From NCBI GenBank assembly GCA_963835855.1, contig CAWIHA010000031.1, positions 27,243 to 91,242 of the forward strand: a DNA stretch of 64,000 nucleotides, given 5' to 3'. Within the stretch, counting starts at the first letter, position 1. The number at the start of each line of letters is the position of its first letter. Positions 34,005 to 42,109 of the stretch are shown in pieces. Source of the stretch: CAWIHA01 sp963835855 (lineage in GTDB: Bacteria; Acidobacteriota; Terriglobia; Bryobacterales; Bryobacteraceae). Position numbers and translations under genes: made by a program. Below the pieces are notes generated by a model, which had not been told where the DNA came from, made no database searches, and was given only the letters and a program-made list of their open reading frames with translations.

Positions 34005-34031
34005 TAAAGACCGCTGTGGGCAGACCGATGA
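34005..34031 (+). promoter_or_regulatory. FliA (sigma-28)-like promoter of the small unknown gene
   Basis: TAAA (34005-34008), a 15-base spacer and ACCGATGA (34024-34031) match FliA sites with six of eight in the -10 box. It ends 18 bases before the ATG at 34050 and points away from the flbD promoter, 24 bases away. Confidence 0.5.
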
Positions 34032-34049
34032 GCGTTTTAGGAGGAGTGA

Positions 34050-34346
34050 ATGAACACTGCGGCTCCCGGTTCGGATTCGGCCTGCATCGCGGGTAGGATC
34101 CTGGATGCTCTCGAGAGGAACAATCTGGAGGGCTTGGAAGCGGAGTTGGGCCGGCGTTTTACTGTCCCGCCATACGCATTGCCGATCGAGGGCGAGCGTT
34201 GGGAGTTGCTCGAGGCAATCGTTCGCCAGATGCGGGCGGTGCTCGCGCGGATACGGCGCGGGTCGCTGGCACACTTCGAGGGAATCGAAGTGCAGCTCCT
34301 CCTGTTGAGGCATTTGGCCGCGCGGGACGGCGCGGCGCTTACTTGA
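34050..34346 (+). CDS. Small protein of unknown function, probable motility-regulon member
   Basis: A 98-residue, mainly helical, soluble protein with no recognised family. It has two likely helices (about 15-35, 'RILDALERNNLEGLEAELGR', and 48-70, 'ERWELLEAIVRQMRAVLARI'), with Arg/Leu-rich amphipathic spacing as in small flagellar chaperones (FlgN or FliT size class). That likeness is only in size and helix content. It is very probably expressed: AGGAGGAG lies just before the ATG and a FliA-like promoter precedes it. It is divergent from flbD-motAB, and its end overlaps the convergent MerR gene by 8 bases. Confidence 0.7.
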   Translation: MNTAAPGSDSACIAGRILDALERNNLEGLEAELGRRFTVPPYALPIEGERWELLEAIVRQMRAVLARIRRGSLAHFEGIEVQLLLLRHLAARDGAALT

Positions 34347-34731
34347 GCAATTCGAGAAGGGCAGCGAGCTCCTTGCGGACGTTTTCGAGGGCCGCTGCGG
34401 GAAAGGAGAACAACTCGCCTTGTCGACTCCTCGATGCATGCTCACGTCGCGCCATCCTGCTCTGATTTTCAAGATGCCGGCGAGCGCCCTCGATCGTGAA
34501 CCTCTTTTCGTAAAGGAGCTGCTTGATCTCGAGCAGCAACTCGACGTCTTTCCTGCGGTACAGCCGGTGGCCACGGCCCGACTTCTTCGGTTGGAGGGCG
34601 GGGAACTCGGTTTCCCAGTACCGCAGAACATACGCCTCGACCCCCATCAGCCGGCTGACCTCCCCGATGCGGAAGTAGAGCTTATTGGGAATTTCCGGAC
34701 CCTGCTGCGCTTTGGCGCCGGGCTCACTCAT
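34339..34731 (-). CDS. MerR-family transcriptional regulator
   Basis: A 130-residue regulator. The N-terminal MerR winged helix (about 15-85) begins 'KLYFRIGEVSRLMGVEAYVL' and shows the typical 'RYWETEFPALQPKKSGRGHRLYRRKDVELL'-type core (quoted in fragments: 'RYWETEF', 'GHRLYRRKDV'). The C-terminal part is a short coiled coil without an obvious ligand pocket or cysteines, so it is not a metal sensor. ATG at 34731 and ATG at 34749 are both possible. The target is unknown; neighbours are the motility genes and a CpaE-like gene transcribed away from it. Confidence 0.85.
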   Translation of the reverse strand: MSEPGAKAQQGPEIPNKLYFRIGEVSRLMGVEAYVLRYWETEFPALQPKKSGRGHRLYRRKDVELLLEIKQLLYEKRFTIEGARRHLENQSRMARREHASRSRQGELFSFPAAALENVRKELAALLELLK

Positions 34732-34823
34732 GATTGCAGCCAAAAACATGCGCCATCCTATAGGGAAACCAGCTTTCGCATCAGCTCCGCGGACACCGCG
34801 GACGGCGCACGGGATTCGGATCT

Positions 34824-36029
34824 ATGATACCAGCGATTATTATCTCGCCTGACATAGAACTCGCAGACCAGCTCCAGGCGGCCCTTTCTGAAATCGGCCA
34901 GGTTGCCGTAGTACGAAAGGTCGATCATTACCCGCTCGAGCAGGAGCTGCTGCGGGTTATTCGCGCGCTCGGCCCGCAGATTGTGTTTCTGAATGTCACT
35001 GCGCTCGACGAAGCGCTGCGGGTTGCGGCCGAAATTGAAGTGCACGCTTCGGGAATCCAGGTCATGGCAATCGCCCGTGACTGCGAGCAGCACACCCTGC
35101 TTGAGCTAATGCGCGCCGGCATCCGCGAATTCGTGCCTCTTCCCGGTGGCGTCTGCGAGCTGCCGAACGCGCTGCTCCGGCTGAACGCGGCGCTTGACCG
35201 CAAGCCCCCGAACATCGACTCGACCGATCAAATGTTCGCGTTTCTGCCGTCCAAGCCGGGCGTCGGCTGCTCGACGGTGGCGCTGAACACCAGCATCGCG
35301 ATAGCGGCGGCGCCCGACACCAAGACCCTGCTGGTGGATTTTGATCTGAACTGCGGAATGATCGGGTTTCTGCTGCATCTCGATGAATCGAGGTCGGTGG
35401 TGGATGCCGCCGAACACGCCGCCCACATGGACGAGGAGCTATGGCCGAAGCTGGTCCATGAGATCGGCAATCTCGACATTCTGCCTTCCGGCCGAATGCG
35501 GCCGGATTTCCGTATCGAGCCCGTGCACATTCGCTATCTGCTGGAGTTCGCCCGCCGCAACTATAAGGTCATCTGCGTTGATTTATCCGGGTTGCTGGAA
35601 AAATACTCCGTCGAGTTGATGCACGAATCCAAACGGATCCTCCTCGTATGTACGCCCGAGTTGCCTGCGCTGCACTTGGCCCGCGAAAAAATGGAATTTC
35701 TACGGAGCGTGCAGCTCGATGAGCGTGTCAGCCTGGTGCTCAACCGCTCGCAAAAACGATCGTTAATGACAAAGGAGGAGATCGAGAAGATCATTGGCGT
35801 GCCGATCGCGGTAGAGCTTCCCAACGATTACCGCGGCGTCCACAAGTCGTTTGCGGACGCCAAACCCATTGAGCCCGCCTCCGAACTGGGCAAAGCCTTC
35901 GCCGAACTGGGCAAAAAGATGCTGGTGCGAGAGCCGGAGTCCGGGCCGGACCGGCGCTTCGTCGACTATTTCACGATCAGCCCGGCGCGGTTCTCGTTTG
36001 CGCCGTTCTCGAGGAAACCGCAAGAGTAA
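34824..36029 (+). CDS. Second CpaE-like ATPase with non-phosphorylatable receiver-like domain
   Basis: A 401-residue protein of the CpaE/TadZ type. The N-terminal receiver-like domain (about 1-120) starts 'PAIIISPDIELADQL'; where a receiver has its phosphate-accepting Asp it reads 'IVFLNVTAL', with Asn, so it cannot be phosphorylated in the usual way. The ATPase domain (about 135-370) has the deviant P-loop 'SKPGVGCSTVALN', again without the second lysine, then 'LLVDFDLNCG' and 'VICVDLSG'. It is a diverged paralog of the CpaE-like gene at 15-16 kb. Flagellar and MerR genes lie beside it, but no tad pilus genes. Confidence 0.82.
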   Translation: MIPAIIISPDIELADQLQAALSEIGQVAVVRKVDHYPLEQELLRVIRALGPQIVFLNVTALDEALRVAAEIEVHASGIQVMAIARDCEQHTLLELMRAGIREFVPLPGGVCELPNALLRLNAALDRKPPNIDSTDQMFAFLPSKPGVGCSTVALNTSIAIAAAPDTKTLLVDFDLNCGMIGFLLHLDESRSVVDAAEHAAHMDEELWPKLVHEIGNLDILPSGRMRPDFRIEPVHIRYLLEFARRNYKVICVDLSGLLEKYSVELMHESKRILLVCTPELPALHLAREKMEFLRSVQLDERVSLVLNRSQKRSLMTKEEIEKIIGVPIAVELPNDYRGVHKSFADAKPIEPASELGKAFAELGKKMLVREPESGPDRRFVDYFTISPARFSFAPFSRKPQE

Positions 36030-36404
36030 TGCTAACCGCGCGGCGGTAGGCGGCAAATCTATGAAACGAGGAAACGGCTGCGCCGTACGCTGAAGGGTCA
36101 CCGCGCGAAAAGAATTCTTTTGCCCGCATTTTGAGCCAGATCCGTCGAGGGGCGCGCGCGCAGTCGAGCTTCTGAATCTACACTCAGAACAGCCGGGCCG
36201 CGTGACGGCATCCCCGTGGCCCCCCAAAGCGAACTGGCGGCCGCCAGCACAAGGTTGCGGGTCTCCGATTGCCCATGGAGGACACCTGGGGGCCCGCGAC
36301 CTACTCTCTCTTGATTCCCTCCCCATTTCATCCGGTTCCTCTCCTGAACCACCTCACGCAGAGCGCCCACATTTCCACCGCCGCAGGCGTACCATGATGG
36401 AGGC
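36030..36404. other. 375-base gap before rlmB
   Basis: GC-rich sequence with short inverted repeats and C-rich tracts. No convincing ORF, RNA gene or strong terminator was seen. A weak TACCAT lies just upstream of the rlmB start. Confidence 0.4.
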
Positions 36405-37124
36405 GTGCCTAGCCGTATCGGTATTCACGCTGTCCTCGAAGCTCTGCGCGCGCGGAAACCGCTGAACCGCGTGGTCGTGGCCAAAGGTGCGGCTGGCACA
36501 CGCCTGCAGGAGATCATCGACCTCTGCCGCGAGCTGGGCGTTCCGATCCGCTTCGAGCCGCGGGACGCGCTCGACCGTGTGGCCGGCAGTCCCGCACATC
36601 AGGGCGTCATCGCACTCGGCGCGGCTCACTCGCACGTCGCGCTCGAAGACATCATCGAGGGCGCCAAGCTGCTTGTCCTCCTCGACGGCATCGAGGACCC
36701 GCACAACCTGGGGGCGATTGTCCGGACAGCGCATGCGGCCGGCGCCGATGGGCTGGTGATTCCGGAGCGGCGCTCGGCCGGCCTCACCGAAACCGTGACG
36801 AAGGCGGCCGCCGGTGCGCTCGAATACCTGCCGGTCGCGCGCGCCGGGAATCTCAGCCGGGTACTCGAAAAACTTAAGCAACATGGCTTTTGGATCTACG
36901 GCCTGGACGAGCGCGGCGACAATGAATACGATCACATCGACTACGCCGCGCCGGCCGCGTTCGTTTTGGGCGGCGAAGGCAAGGGCTTGCACCAGATGGT
37001 CCGCAGGCATTGCGACTTCGTGGTGCGGATCCCGCTCGCCGGCAACATATCCTCGTTGAACGTCTCGGTAGCCGCCGGAATCGTTTTGTTCGAATGGAAG
37101 CGCCGGCGCAGGCAGAGTGGGTAG
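36405..37124 (+). CDS. rlmB: 23S rRNA 2'-O-ribose methyltransferase RlmB-like
   Basis: A 239-residue SPOUT methyltransferase. The N-terminal substrate-binding domain starts 'SRIGIHAVLEALRARK' (about 1-70), and the C-terminal knotted domain has motif 1 'DGIEDPHNLGAIVRTA' (about 104-120), motif 2 'LGGEGKGL' and motif 3 'IPLAGNISSLNVSVAAGI'. RlmB methylates G2251 of 23S rRNA; close relatives modify tRNA, so the exact target is inferred. The start is a GTG at 36405 with GGAGG almost touching it; no better start is visible. Confidence 0.88.
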   Translation: MPSRIGIHAVLEALRARKPLNRVVVAKGAAGTRLQEIIDLCRELGVPIRFEPRDALDRVAGSPAHQGVIALGAAHSHVALEDIIEGAKLLVLLDGIEDPHNLGAIVRTAHAAGADGLVIPERRSAGLTETVTKAAAGALEYLPVARAGNLSRVLEKLKQHGFWIYGLDERGDNEYDHIDYAAPAAFVLGGEGKGLHQMVRRHCDFVVRIPLAGNISSLNVSVAAGIVLFEWKRRRRQSG

Positions 37125-37137
37125 GGTTGTGCAATAG

Positions 37138-37143
37138 TACAAT
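37138..37143 (+). promoter_or_regulatory. Probable -10 box TACAAT
   Basis: TACAAT lies 31 bases before the ATG at 37175 in the 50-base gap after rlmB, without a clear -35. Confidence 0.3.
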
Positions 37144-37174
37144 CGTTCGAGATGCACCCCAGGCACTGAAGCCA

Positions 37175-38006
37175 ATGATCCACGCCATTTCCACGCATTT
37201 GTTCGTTAACCATCGCTTGACCACGTTGTGGCTGGAAAAGATCCAGCACGCTGGGATTCCGGCAGTCGAGATTTTTTGTGCTCGCCAGCATCTGGATTAC
37301 ACTAACCGCGCCCAGGTCACCGAACTCGCGCATTGGTTCCGCGATTCCGATCTGAAACTGCACTCGTTGCACTCGCCCATGTACACCGATGAAATCTGGG
37401 GGCGCTCCGGCCCGAACGCGCTGCTTACGATCACCGAGACGGTCAAGTCCAAACGCATTGCGATGGTCGATGAGATCAAGCGCGCCATCGAGTTTGCCGA
37501 GGCGGTCCCGTTCCGCTATCTCATCCAGCACGTCGGTGCCGGCGGCGAGGAATATGACCCGCACAAAATGGAGGCCGCCTTCTCCTCGCTCGATGAGTTG
37601 ACCGTTTTCGCCAAGCAAGAGGGACGTCCAGATCCTGCTTGAGAACATCCCGAACGGTCTCTCGAGCGCCGAGCGGCTGGTCCAGTTCCTGAATGAGACG
37701 CACCTGCACCTCGGATTTTGTTTCGATGTCGGCCATGCGCACATGGACGAGGGCGTCGAAGCCGCCTTCGCGCTGATGAAGGACCGCATCCACTCGACTC
37801 ACCTCCACGACAACGATGGCAAGGAAGACAAGCACATCTTCCCGCTGCTCGGAGCAGGCGGAACGATCGATTGGCCACGCACGATGGAGCTGCTGCGTTC
37901 ACGCGATGACCAGTATGCGCTGGTGCTCGAACTCAAGGAATCGCCCGAGTTCAAGCATCCTGTCAAGGCAGCGGCCGAAATCTTCGAACGGTTGGAGCGT
38001 GTCTGA
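37175..38006 (+). pseudogene. Sugar phosphate isomerase/epimerase-like gene with a frameshift
   Basis: A TIM-barrel (xylose-isomerase-like / AP endonuclease 2) protein split between two frames. The first part runs from ATG 37175 ('MIHAISTHLFVNHRLTTLWL') to a stop near 37642. The matching second half begins in another frame with 'DVQILLENIPNGLSS' and continues through 'CFDVGHAHMDEG', 'STHLHDNDGKEDKH' and 'ALVLELKESPE' to 38006. The frames meet at GGG (37621-37623), and removing one G joins them into 276 residues, the usual family length. Metal-binding Glu and His motifs are present on both sides. It is either a recent frameshift or a consensus error. The stop overlaps the asnS start by one base. 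Confidence 0.8.
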
Positions 38007-39328
38007 TGAACGCGAACGCCGAAGCCCCCAGAATTACGATCTCCGAGGCCGGCGGTCATGCTGGCGAGACCGTATCGATTCCGGGCTGGCTTTACAACCT
38101 GCGCCGGTCGGGCAAGATCGTCTTTCCTCTGCTGCGCGACGGCACGGGCATCATGCAGTGTGTCGTGGTGAAAAGCGCGCTTCCCGAGCCGCTTTTCGAG
38201 GCCATCCGGGACCTGACGCAAGAATCCTCGATCATCGTGACCGGTAAGATCCGCGCCGAGCAGCGCGCGCCTGGCGGTTATGAGATGGATGTCGAGGATC
38301 TTCGAGTCGTCCAGCGCGTGCCCGAGAGCGACCCGTATCCTATCACACCCAAGGAGCATGGCACCGACTTCCTGATGGACCACCGGCACCTGTGGCTGCG
38401 CAGCCGCCGCCAGCACGCCATCATTTGTGTCCGGCACGAGGTGATCCGGGCGGTGCGTGACTACTTCGATTCGAATGGCTTTACGCTCGTCGATACGCCG
38501 ATTTTCACCCCCAGCGCCTGCGAGGGCACCACGAACCTGTTTGAGGTGAATTATTTCGACGAGGAGAAAGTTTATTTAGCGCAGTCAGGCCAGCTCTATA
38601 ACGAAGCGACGGCAATGGCCTTCGGGAAGGTCTACTGCTTCGGCCCGACGTTTCGCGCCGAGCGGTCGAAGACGCGTCGGCACCTCACCGAGTTCTGGAT
38701 GGTGGAACCCGAGATGGCGTATGCCACGCTCGACGACGTGAAGCGCGTCGCCGAAGAGCTTATCGTGTTCCTTGTCGAGCGCGTGCTCGAAAAGCGCTCG
38801 GCGGAACTCAAGGAACTGGAGCGTGACATCAGCAAGCTGGAATCCGTCCGCCCCCCTTTCCCGCGCATCAGTTACGACGAAGCCGTTAAAACGCTGCAGG
38901 CCAAGGGCAGCGAAATCCAGTGGGGTGGCGATTTCGGTGGAACGGACGAGACACTGCTAAGTGAGAATTATGACCGTCCGGTCATGGTCGATCGGTACCC
39001 TGCGGCGGTTAAAGCGTTCTATATGCAGCCGGATCCTGAGCGTCCCGAAGTCGCGCTGGGCGTGGACGTGATCGCACCCGAGGGTTATGGCGAGATCGTC
39101 GGCGGCGGCCAGCGCATTCACGATCTGGATCTGCTGCTTGGCCGCATCGAGGAGCAGAATTTGCCGAAGGAGTCCTTCGGCTGGTATATCGATTTGCGAA
39201 AATACGGAACCGTGCCCCACGGCGGGTTCGGCATGGGAATCGAGCGGTGCGTGGCGTGGCTGTGCGGCCTCGAGCACGTTCGGGAGACGATCGCGTTCCC
39301 GCGTATGCTCTACCGGACCAAACCTTGA
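38006..39328 (+). CDS. asnS: Asparagine-tRNA ligase
   Basis: A 440-residue class IIb aminoacyl-tRNA synthetase that charges tRNA-Asn. The N-terminal OB-fold anticodon domain (about 15-115) is followed by the catalytic core with motif 2 'FRAERSKTRRHLTEFWMVEPE' (cited in part) and motif 3 'GFGMGIERCVAWLCG' near the C-terminus. The sequence 'APEGYGEIVGGGQRIHD' and the length favour AsnRS over AspRS. The one-base overlap (TGATG) with the upstream isomerase-like gene suggests coupled translation. Confidence 0.94.
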   Translation: MNANAEAPRITISEAGGHAGETVSIPGWLYNLRRSGKIVFPLLRDGTGIMQCVVVKSALPEPLFEAIRDLTQESSIIVTGKIRAEQRAPGGYEMDVEDLRVVQRVPESDPYPITPKEHGTDFLMDHRHLWLRSRRQHAIICVRHEVIRAVRDYFDSNGFTLVDTPIFTPSACEGTTNLFEVNYFDEEKVYLAQSGQLYNEATAMAFGKVYCFGPTFRAERSKTRRHLTEFWMVEPEMAYATLDDVKRVAEELIVFLVERVLEKRSAELKELERDISKLESVRPPFPRISYDEAVKTLQAKGSEIQWGGDFGGTDETLLSENYDRPVMVDRYPAAVKAFYMQPDPERPEVALGVDVIAPEGYGEIVGGGQRIHDLDLLLGRIEEQNLPKESFGWYIDLRKYGTVPHGGFGMGIERCVAWLCGLEHVRETIAFPRMLYRTKP

Positions 39329-39349
39329 TTGCCCGCCGCGCGTAAATCT

Positions 39350-40273
39350 ATGGGCCACACCAAGATTGCGAGGATTGCCGTAATCGGAGCACCACTCGAC
39401 CTCGGAGCAGGCCGGCGCGGCGTGGATATGGGCGTCTCTGCGATGCGTTTTGCGAATCTCGGCCAGCGGCTCGCGGACCTCGGTTACCGCATCAACGACC
39501 TCGGAAACATAGCGGTCGAGCAGCCCGAACGGGCGCCCTGCGGCCCGCGCAATGCGCGCTATCTCCCGCAGATCGCCCACGCCTGCACGCACCTGGCGGA
39601 AGCGGTAGATAACGCCATGGGCCAGGGGAGGACGCCGATAGTGATCGGCGGCGACCACTCGATCGCGATCGGCACGGTGGCCGGCATGGCGAAGTATTTC
39701 CGCCGCAAGCAGCAGCGGCTCGGCCTGTTGTGGATCGATGCGCATCCGGATATGAACACGCCCGACACGAGCCCAAGCGGAAACGTGCATGGGATGCCGC
39801 TTGCCTGTTGCATCGGCCTCGGCCCCGGGAAGCTCACGCATCTCTATGGCTTCGGGCCAAAGGTCGAGGCCACTAACGTCGCGCTGGTCGGGATACGCGA
39901 TGTGGACGCGCTCGAGAAACCGCACGTGCGCAACTCCGGTGTCCGCGCCTTCACCATGCGCGACATCGACGAGCGCGGCATGCGCACTGTAATGGAAGAG
40001 GCGCTCCAAATTGTCCTGGCCGGAACGGCGGGTTTCCACGTTTCGCTCGATATGGATTCGGTCGATCCCGAACTCGCGCCTGGCGTCGGGACGCCCGTCC
40101 GCGGCGGCCTGAATTACCGCGAGGCCCACCTGGCGATGGAGATGGCTGGCGATTCCAGAAAAATGGTTTCGATGGAGGTCGTCGAAGTCAACCCCGTAAT
40201 GGACGAAGCAAACCGGACGGCGCTGCTGGCGGTGGAGCTGGTCATGTCCGCGATGGGCAAGAGAATTCTATGA
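39350..40273 (+). CDS. rocF: Arginase
   Basis: A 307-residue Mn2+-dependent ureohydrolase that splits arginine to ornithine and urea. Metal ligands are in 'GGDHS', 'DAHPDMNT' and 'SLDMDSVDPELAPGVGTP'. The arginase-type 'NVHGMPLA' loop and length favour arginase over agmatinase or formiminoglutamase. The ATG at 39350 is preferred; a TTG at 39329 directly after the asnS stop is the only longer start. Its stop overlaps the ddl start as ATGA, an uncommon pairing. Confidence 0.9.
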   Translation: MGHTKIARIAVIGAPLDLGAGRRGVDMGVSAMRFANLGQRLADLGYRINDLGNIAVEQPERAPCGPRNARYLPQIAHACTHLAEAVDNAMGQGRTPIVIGGDHSIAIGTVAGMAKYFRRKQQRLGLLWIDAHPDMNTPDTSPSGNVHGMPLACCIGLGPGKLTHLYGFGPKVEATNVALVGIRDVDALEKPHVRNSGVRAFTMRDIDERGMRTVMEEALQIVLAGTAGFHVSLDMDSVDPELAPGVGTPVRGGLNYREAHLAMEMAGDSRKMVSMEVVEVNPVMDEANRTALLAVELVMSAMGKRIL

Positions 40274-41241
40274 AGGTGCGCGTGGCGGTTCTCTATGGCG
40301 GCAGGAGCGGCGAGCACGAGATTTCCATCCGCTCGGCCGAATCCATCATGGCGGCGATGGACCCGGTTAAGTACGAGATCGTTCGGATTTTCATCACCAA
40401 GGAGGGCAAATGGACGCCTGGGCCGATTCTCCCGGAGCCGGGCGCCAACCCGGGAATCGACGTGGTCTTCCCGGCTCTGCACGGCACGTTCGGCGAAGAC
40501 GGCACGGTGCAAGGGCTGCTCGAGCTTGCGGATCTGCCCTACGTCGGCGCCGGCGTGCTGGCATCCTCCGTCTCGATGGATAAAGAAGTCATGAAGCGGC
40601 TCTTCAGGGAGCGCGGGGTGCCGGTGGTGGAATACGCGGTGCTCCAGCGAGACCACCTGGACGGCTTCTGCAACCCCTTCGGTTTCCCGGTTTTTGTGAA
40701 GCCCTCGAACCTCGGCTCATCGGTAGGCATCAGCAAGGCAAGAACCGAGGCGGAGCTGAAGCAGGCGCTTAGGCTCGCCGCCGAATACGACCGCAAGGTC
40801 CTCGTCGAACGGGCCATCCTCGGGCGCGAATTCGAGTGCGCCGTCGCCGGAAACGAAACCCCGGAGGTGTCGTTGCCCTGCGAAATCCTGCCCTCCCGCG
40901 AATTCTACGACTACGAGGATAAATACATTCTGGATACCGCGCGCACCGAAGTTCCAGCCCGGCTCGAGCCCGCCCAAATGGAGGAGATCCGGCGCCTCGC
41001 CGCAGCCTGTTACGCAGCCGTCCAGTGCGAAGGCATGGCACGGGTCGATTTCCTGTTTGAGTCCGCGACGGGTTGTATCTATGCCAATGAAATCAATACG
41101 ATACCTGGCTTCACATCGATCAGCATGTACCCCAAGATGTGGGAAGCCACGGGCCTGCCATACGCTGCGCTGATCGATCGATTGATCGAGCTTGCACTCG
41201 AGCGGCAGCGAGGCAAGGCCGCGACCCGGTTCACGAGATAG
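40270..41241 (+). CDS. ddl: D-alanine-D-alanine ligase
   Basis: A 323-residue ATP-grasp ligase that makes the D-Ala-D-Ala dipeptide of peptidoglycan. The N-terminal domain has 'LYGGRSGEHEISIRS' (about 9-23) and 'ALHGTFGEDGTVQGLLE'; the ATP-grasp part has 'FVKPSNLGSSVGISK' and the metal-binding 'ANEINTIPGFT' near 275-285. The residue after 'FYDYEDKYI' fits a D-Ala ligase. It is translationally coupled to arginase rather than to the mur cluster. Confidence 0.95.
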   Translation: MKVRVAVLYGGRSGEHEISIRSAESIMAAMDPVKYEIVRIFITKEGKWTPGPILPEPGANPGIDVVFPALHGTFGEDGTVQGLLELADLPYVGAGVLASSVSMDKEVMKRLFRERGVPVVEYAVLQRDHLDGFCNPFGFPVFVKPSNLGSSVGISKARTEAELKQALRLAAEYDRKVLVERAILGREFECAVAGNETPEVSLPCEILPSREFYDYEDKYILDTARTEVPARLEPAQMEEIRRLAAACYAAVQCEGMARVDFLFESATGCIYANEINTIPGFTSISMYPKMWEATGLPYAALIDRLIELALERQRGKAATRFTR

Positions 41242-41257
41242 CCTGCAGACGGCAGGC
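41241..41257 (+). terminator. Hairpin after ddl
   Basis: GCCTGC-AGACG-GCAGGC forms a compact stem overlapping the last base of the ddl stop codon. There is no T-tract, so intrinsic termination would be weak. Confidence 0.3.
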
Positions 41258-41390
41258 GGGACCATCCAGGATCGCAACCGTCGAGCCCTTCCTTGAAGTG
41301 GACCTGCCGATCCCGATATCATCAATCCGCATTCTCCTCTGCAATGTGGTACACAAGTGAATGAAGCACTCTGGGAGGGTGACGAACATG

Positions 41391-42071
41391 AGATGTACAA
41401 TTCCTGTAGTTCTGTTGGCAAGTGCTAGCGCGTGCCTGCTTTACGGCCAAAAGTCGGACGCGGAGCGTTTGGGGCGGACGGCTGTGGTCTTCCGGGAAAT
41501 CATGCAGATACCGGACAAGGGCATCCCGCAGCCGCTGCTCGATAAATCGCAGTGCATCGTGGTCGTGCCCGGCCTGAAAAAGGGCGCGTTCATCATTGGC
41601 GCAAAATATGGGCGCGGCTTCATGTCCTGCCGCAAGGCAAGCGGCAGAGGTTGGAGCGCGCCGGGCGCTGTGCGCGTCGAGGGCGGCAGCTTTGGTTTCC
41701 AGATTGGCGGGGAGGAAACCGACGTCATTATGCTGGTGATGAACCGGCGCGGCGCGGATCGCCTGCTTTCGAGCCAGTTCACGCTGGGCGGCGATGCCTC
41801 GGTCGCTGCTGGCCCGGTGGGACGCACGGCAACCGCGGATACCGACGCGTATATGACCGCGGAGATTCTTACGTGGTCCCGGTCGCGCGGTCTCTTCGGA
41901 GGCATATCGCTTTCCGGCGCGACACTGCGGCAGGATCTCGATGTCAATCGCGCGCTTTACGGGAGGACGCTGACGAACCGCGAGATCGTCGAAAGGAACA
42001 TCGCGCCGCCGCCTGCGGCGTCTGAGTTCATTTCCTTGCTCGACAAATATTCGCTCCGGAAAAGCGCGTAG
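41391..42071 (+). CDS. Exported SYLF-domain (lipid-binding) protein
   Basis: A 226-residue protein with a signal peptide ('VVLLASASACLLYGQ', with a Cys that could be a lipobox, though the spacing is not ideal) and a SYLF/YSC84-type domain (about 40-220) showing 'CIVVVPGLKKGAFIIGAKYGRG' (in part), 'FGFQIGGEETDVIMLVM' and 'GLFGGISLSGATLRQD'. In eukaryotes the domain binds phosphoinositides; bacterial members are envelope proteins of unclear role. The ATG at 41391 has GGGAGG eight bases upstream. Confidence 0.88.
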   Translation, partial: RCTIPVVLLASASACLLYGQKSDAERLGRTAVVFREIMQIPDKGIPQPLLDKSQCIVVVPGLKKGAFIIGAKYGRGFMSCRKASGRGWSAPGAVRVEGGSFGFQIGGEETDVIMLVMNRRGADRLLSSQFTLGGDASVAAGPVGRTATADTDAYMTAEILTWSRSRGLFGGISLSGATLRQDLDVNRALYGRTLTNREIVERNIAPPPAASEFISLLDKYSLRKSA

Positions 42072-42075
42072 ATAA

Positions 42076-42105
42076 GCGCCGAAGGGGGCTGGCGACTCCC
42101 GGCGC
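42076..42105. terminator. Inverted repeat between convergent genes
   Basis: GCGCCG (42076-42081) and CGGCGC (42100-42105) flank an 18-base loop in the 38-base gap between the SYLF gene and the GH57 gene. It could serve as a bidirectional terminator; no T-tract is present. Confidence 0.3.
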
Positions 42106-42109
42106 CGAC

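Noticed and set aside
36354..37175. 273-codon minus-strand ORF over rlmB
   Set aside because: Antisense to a gene with all SPOUT motifs.
38957..40129. 390-codon minus-strand ORF over asnS and arginase
   Set aside because: Antisense shadow; asnS and arginase are strongly supported.
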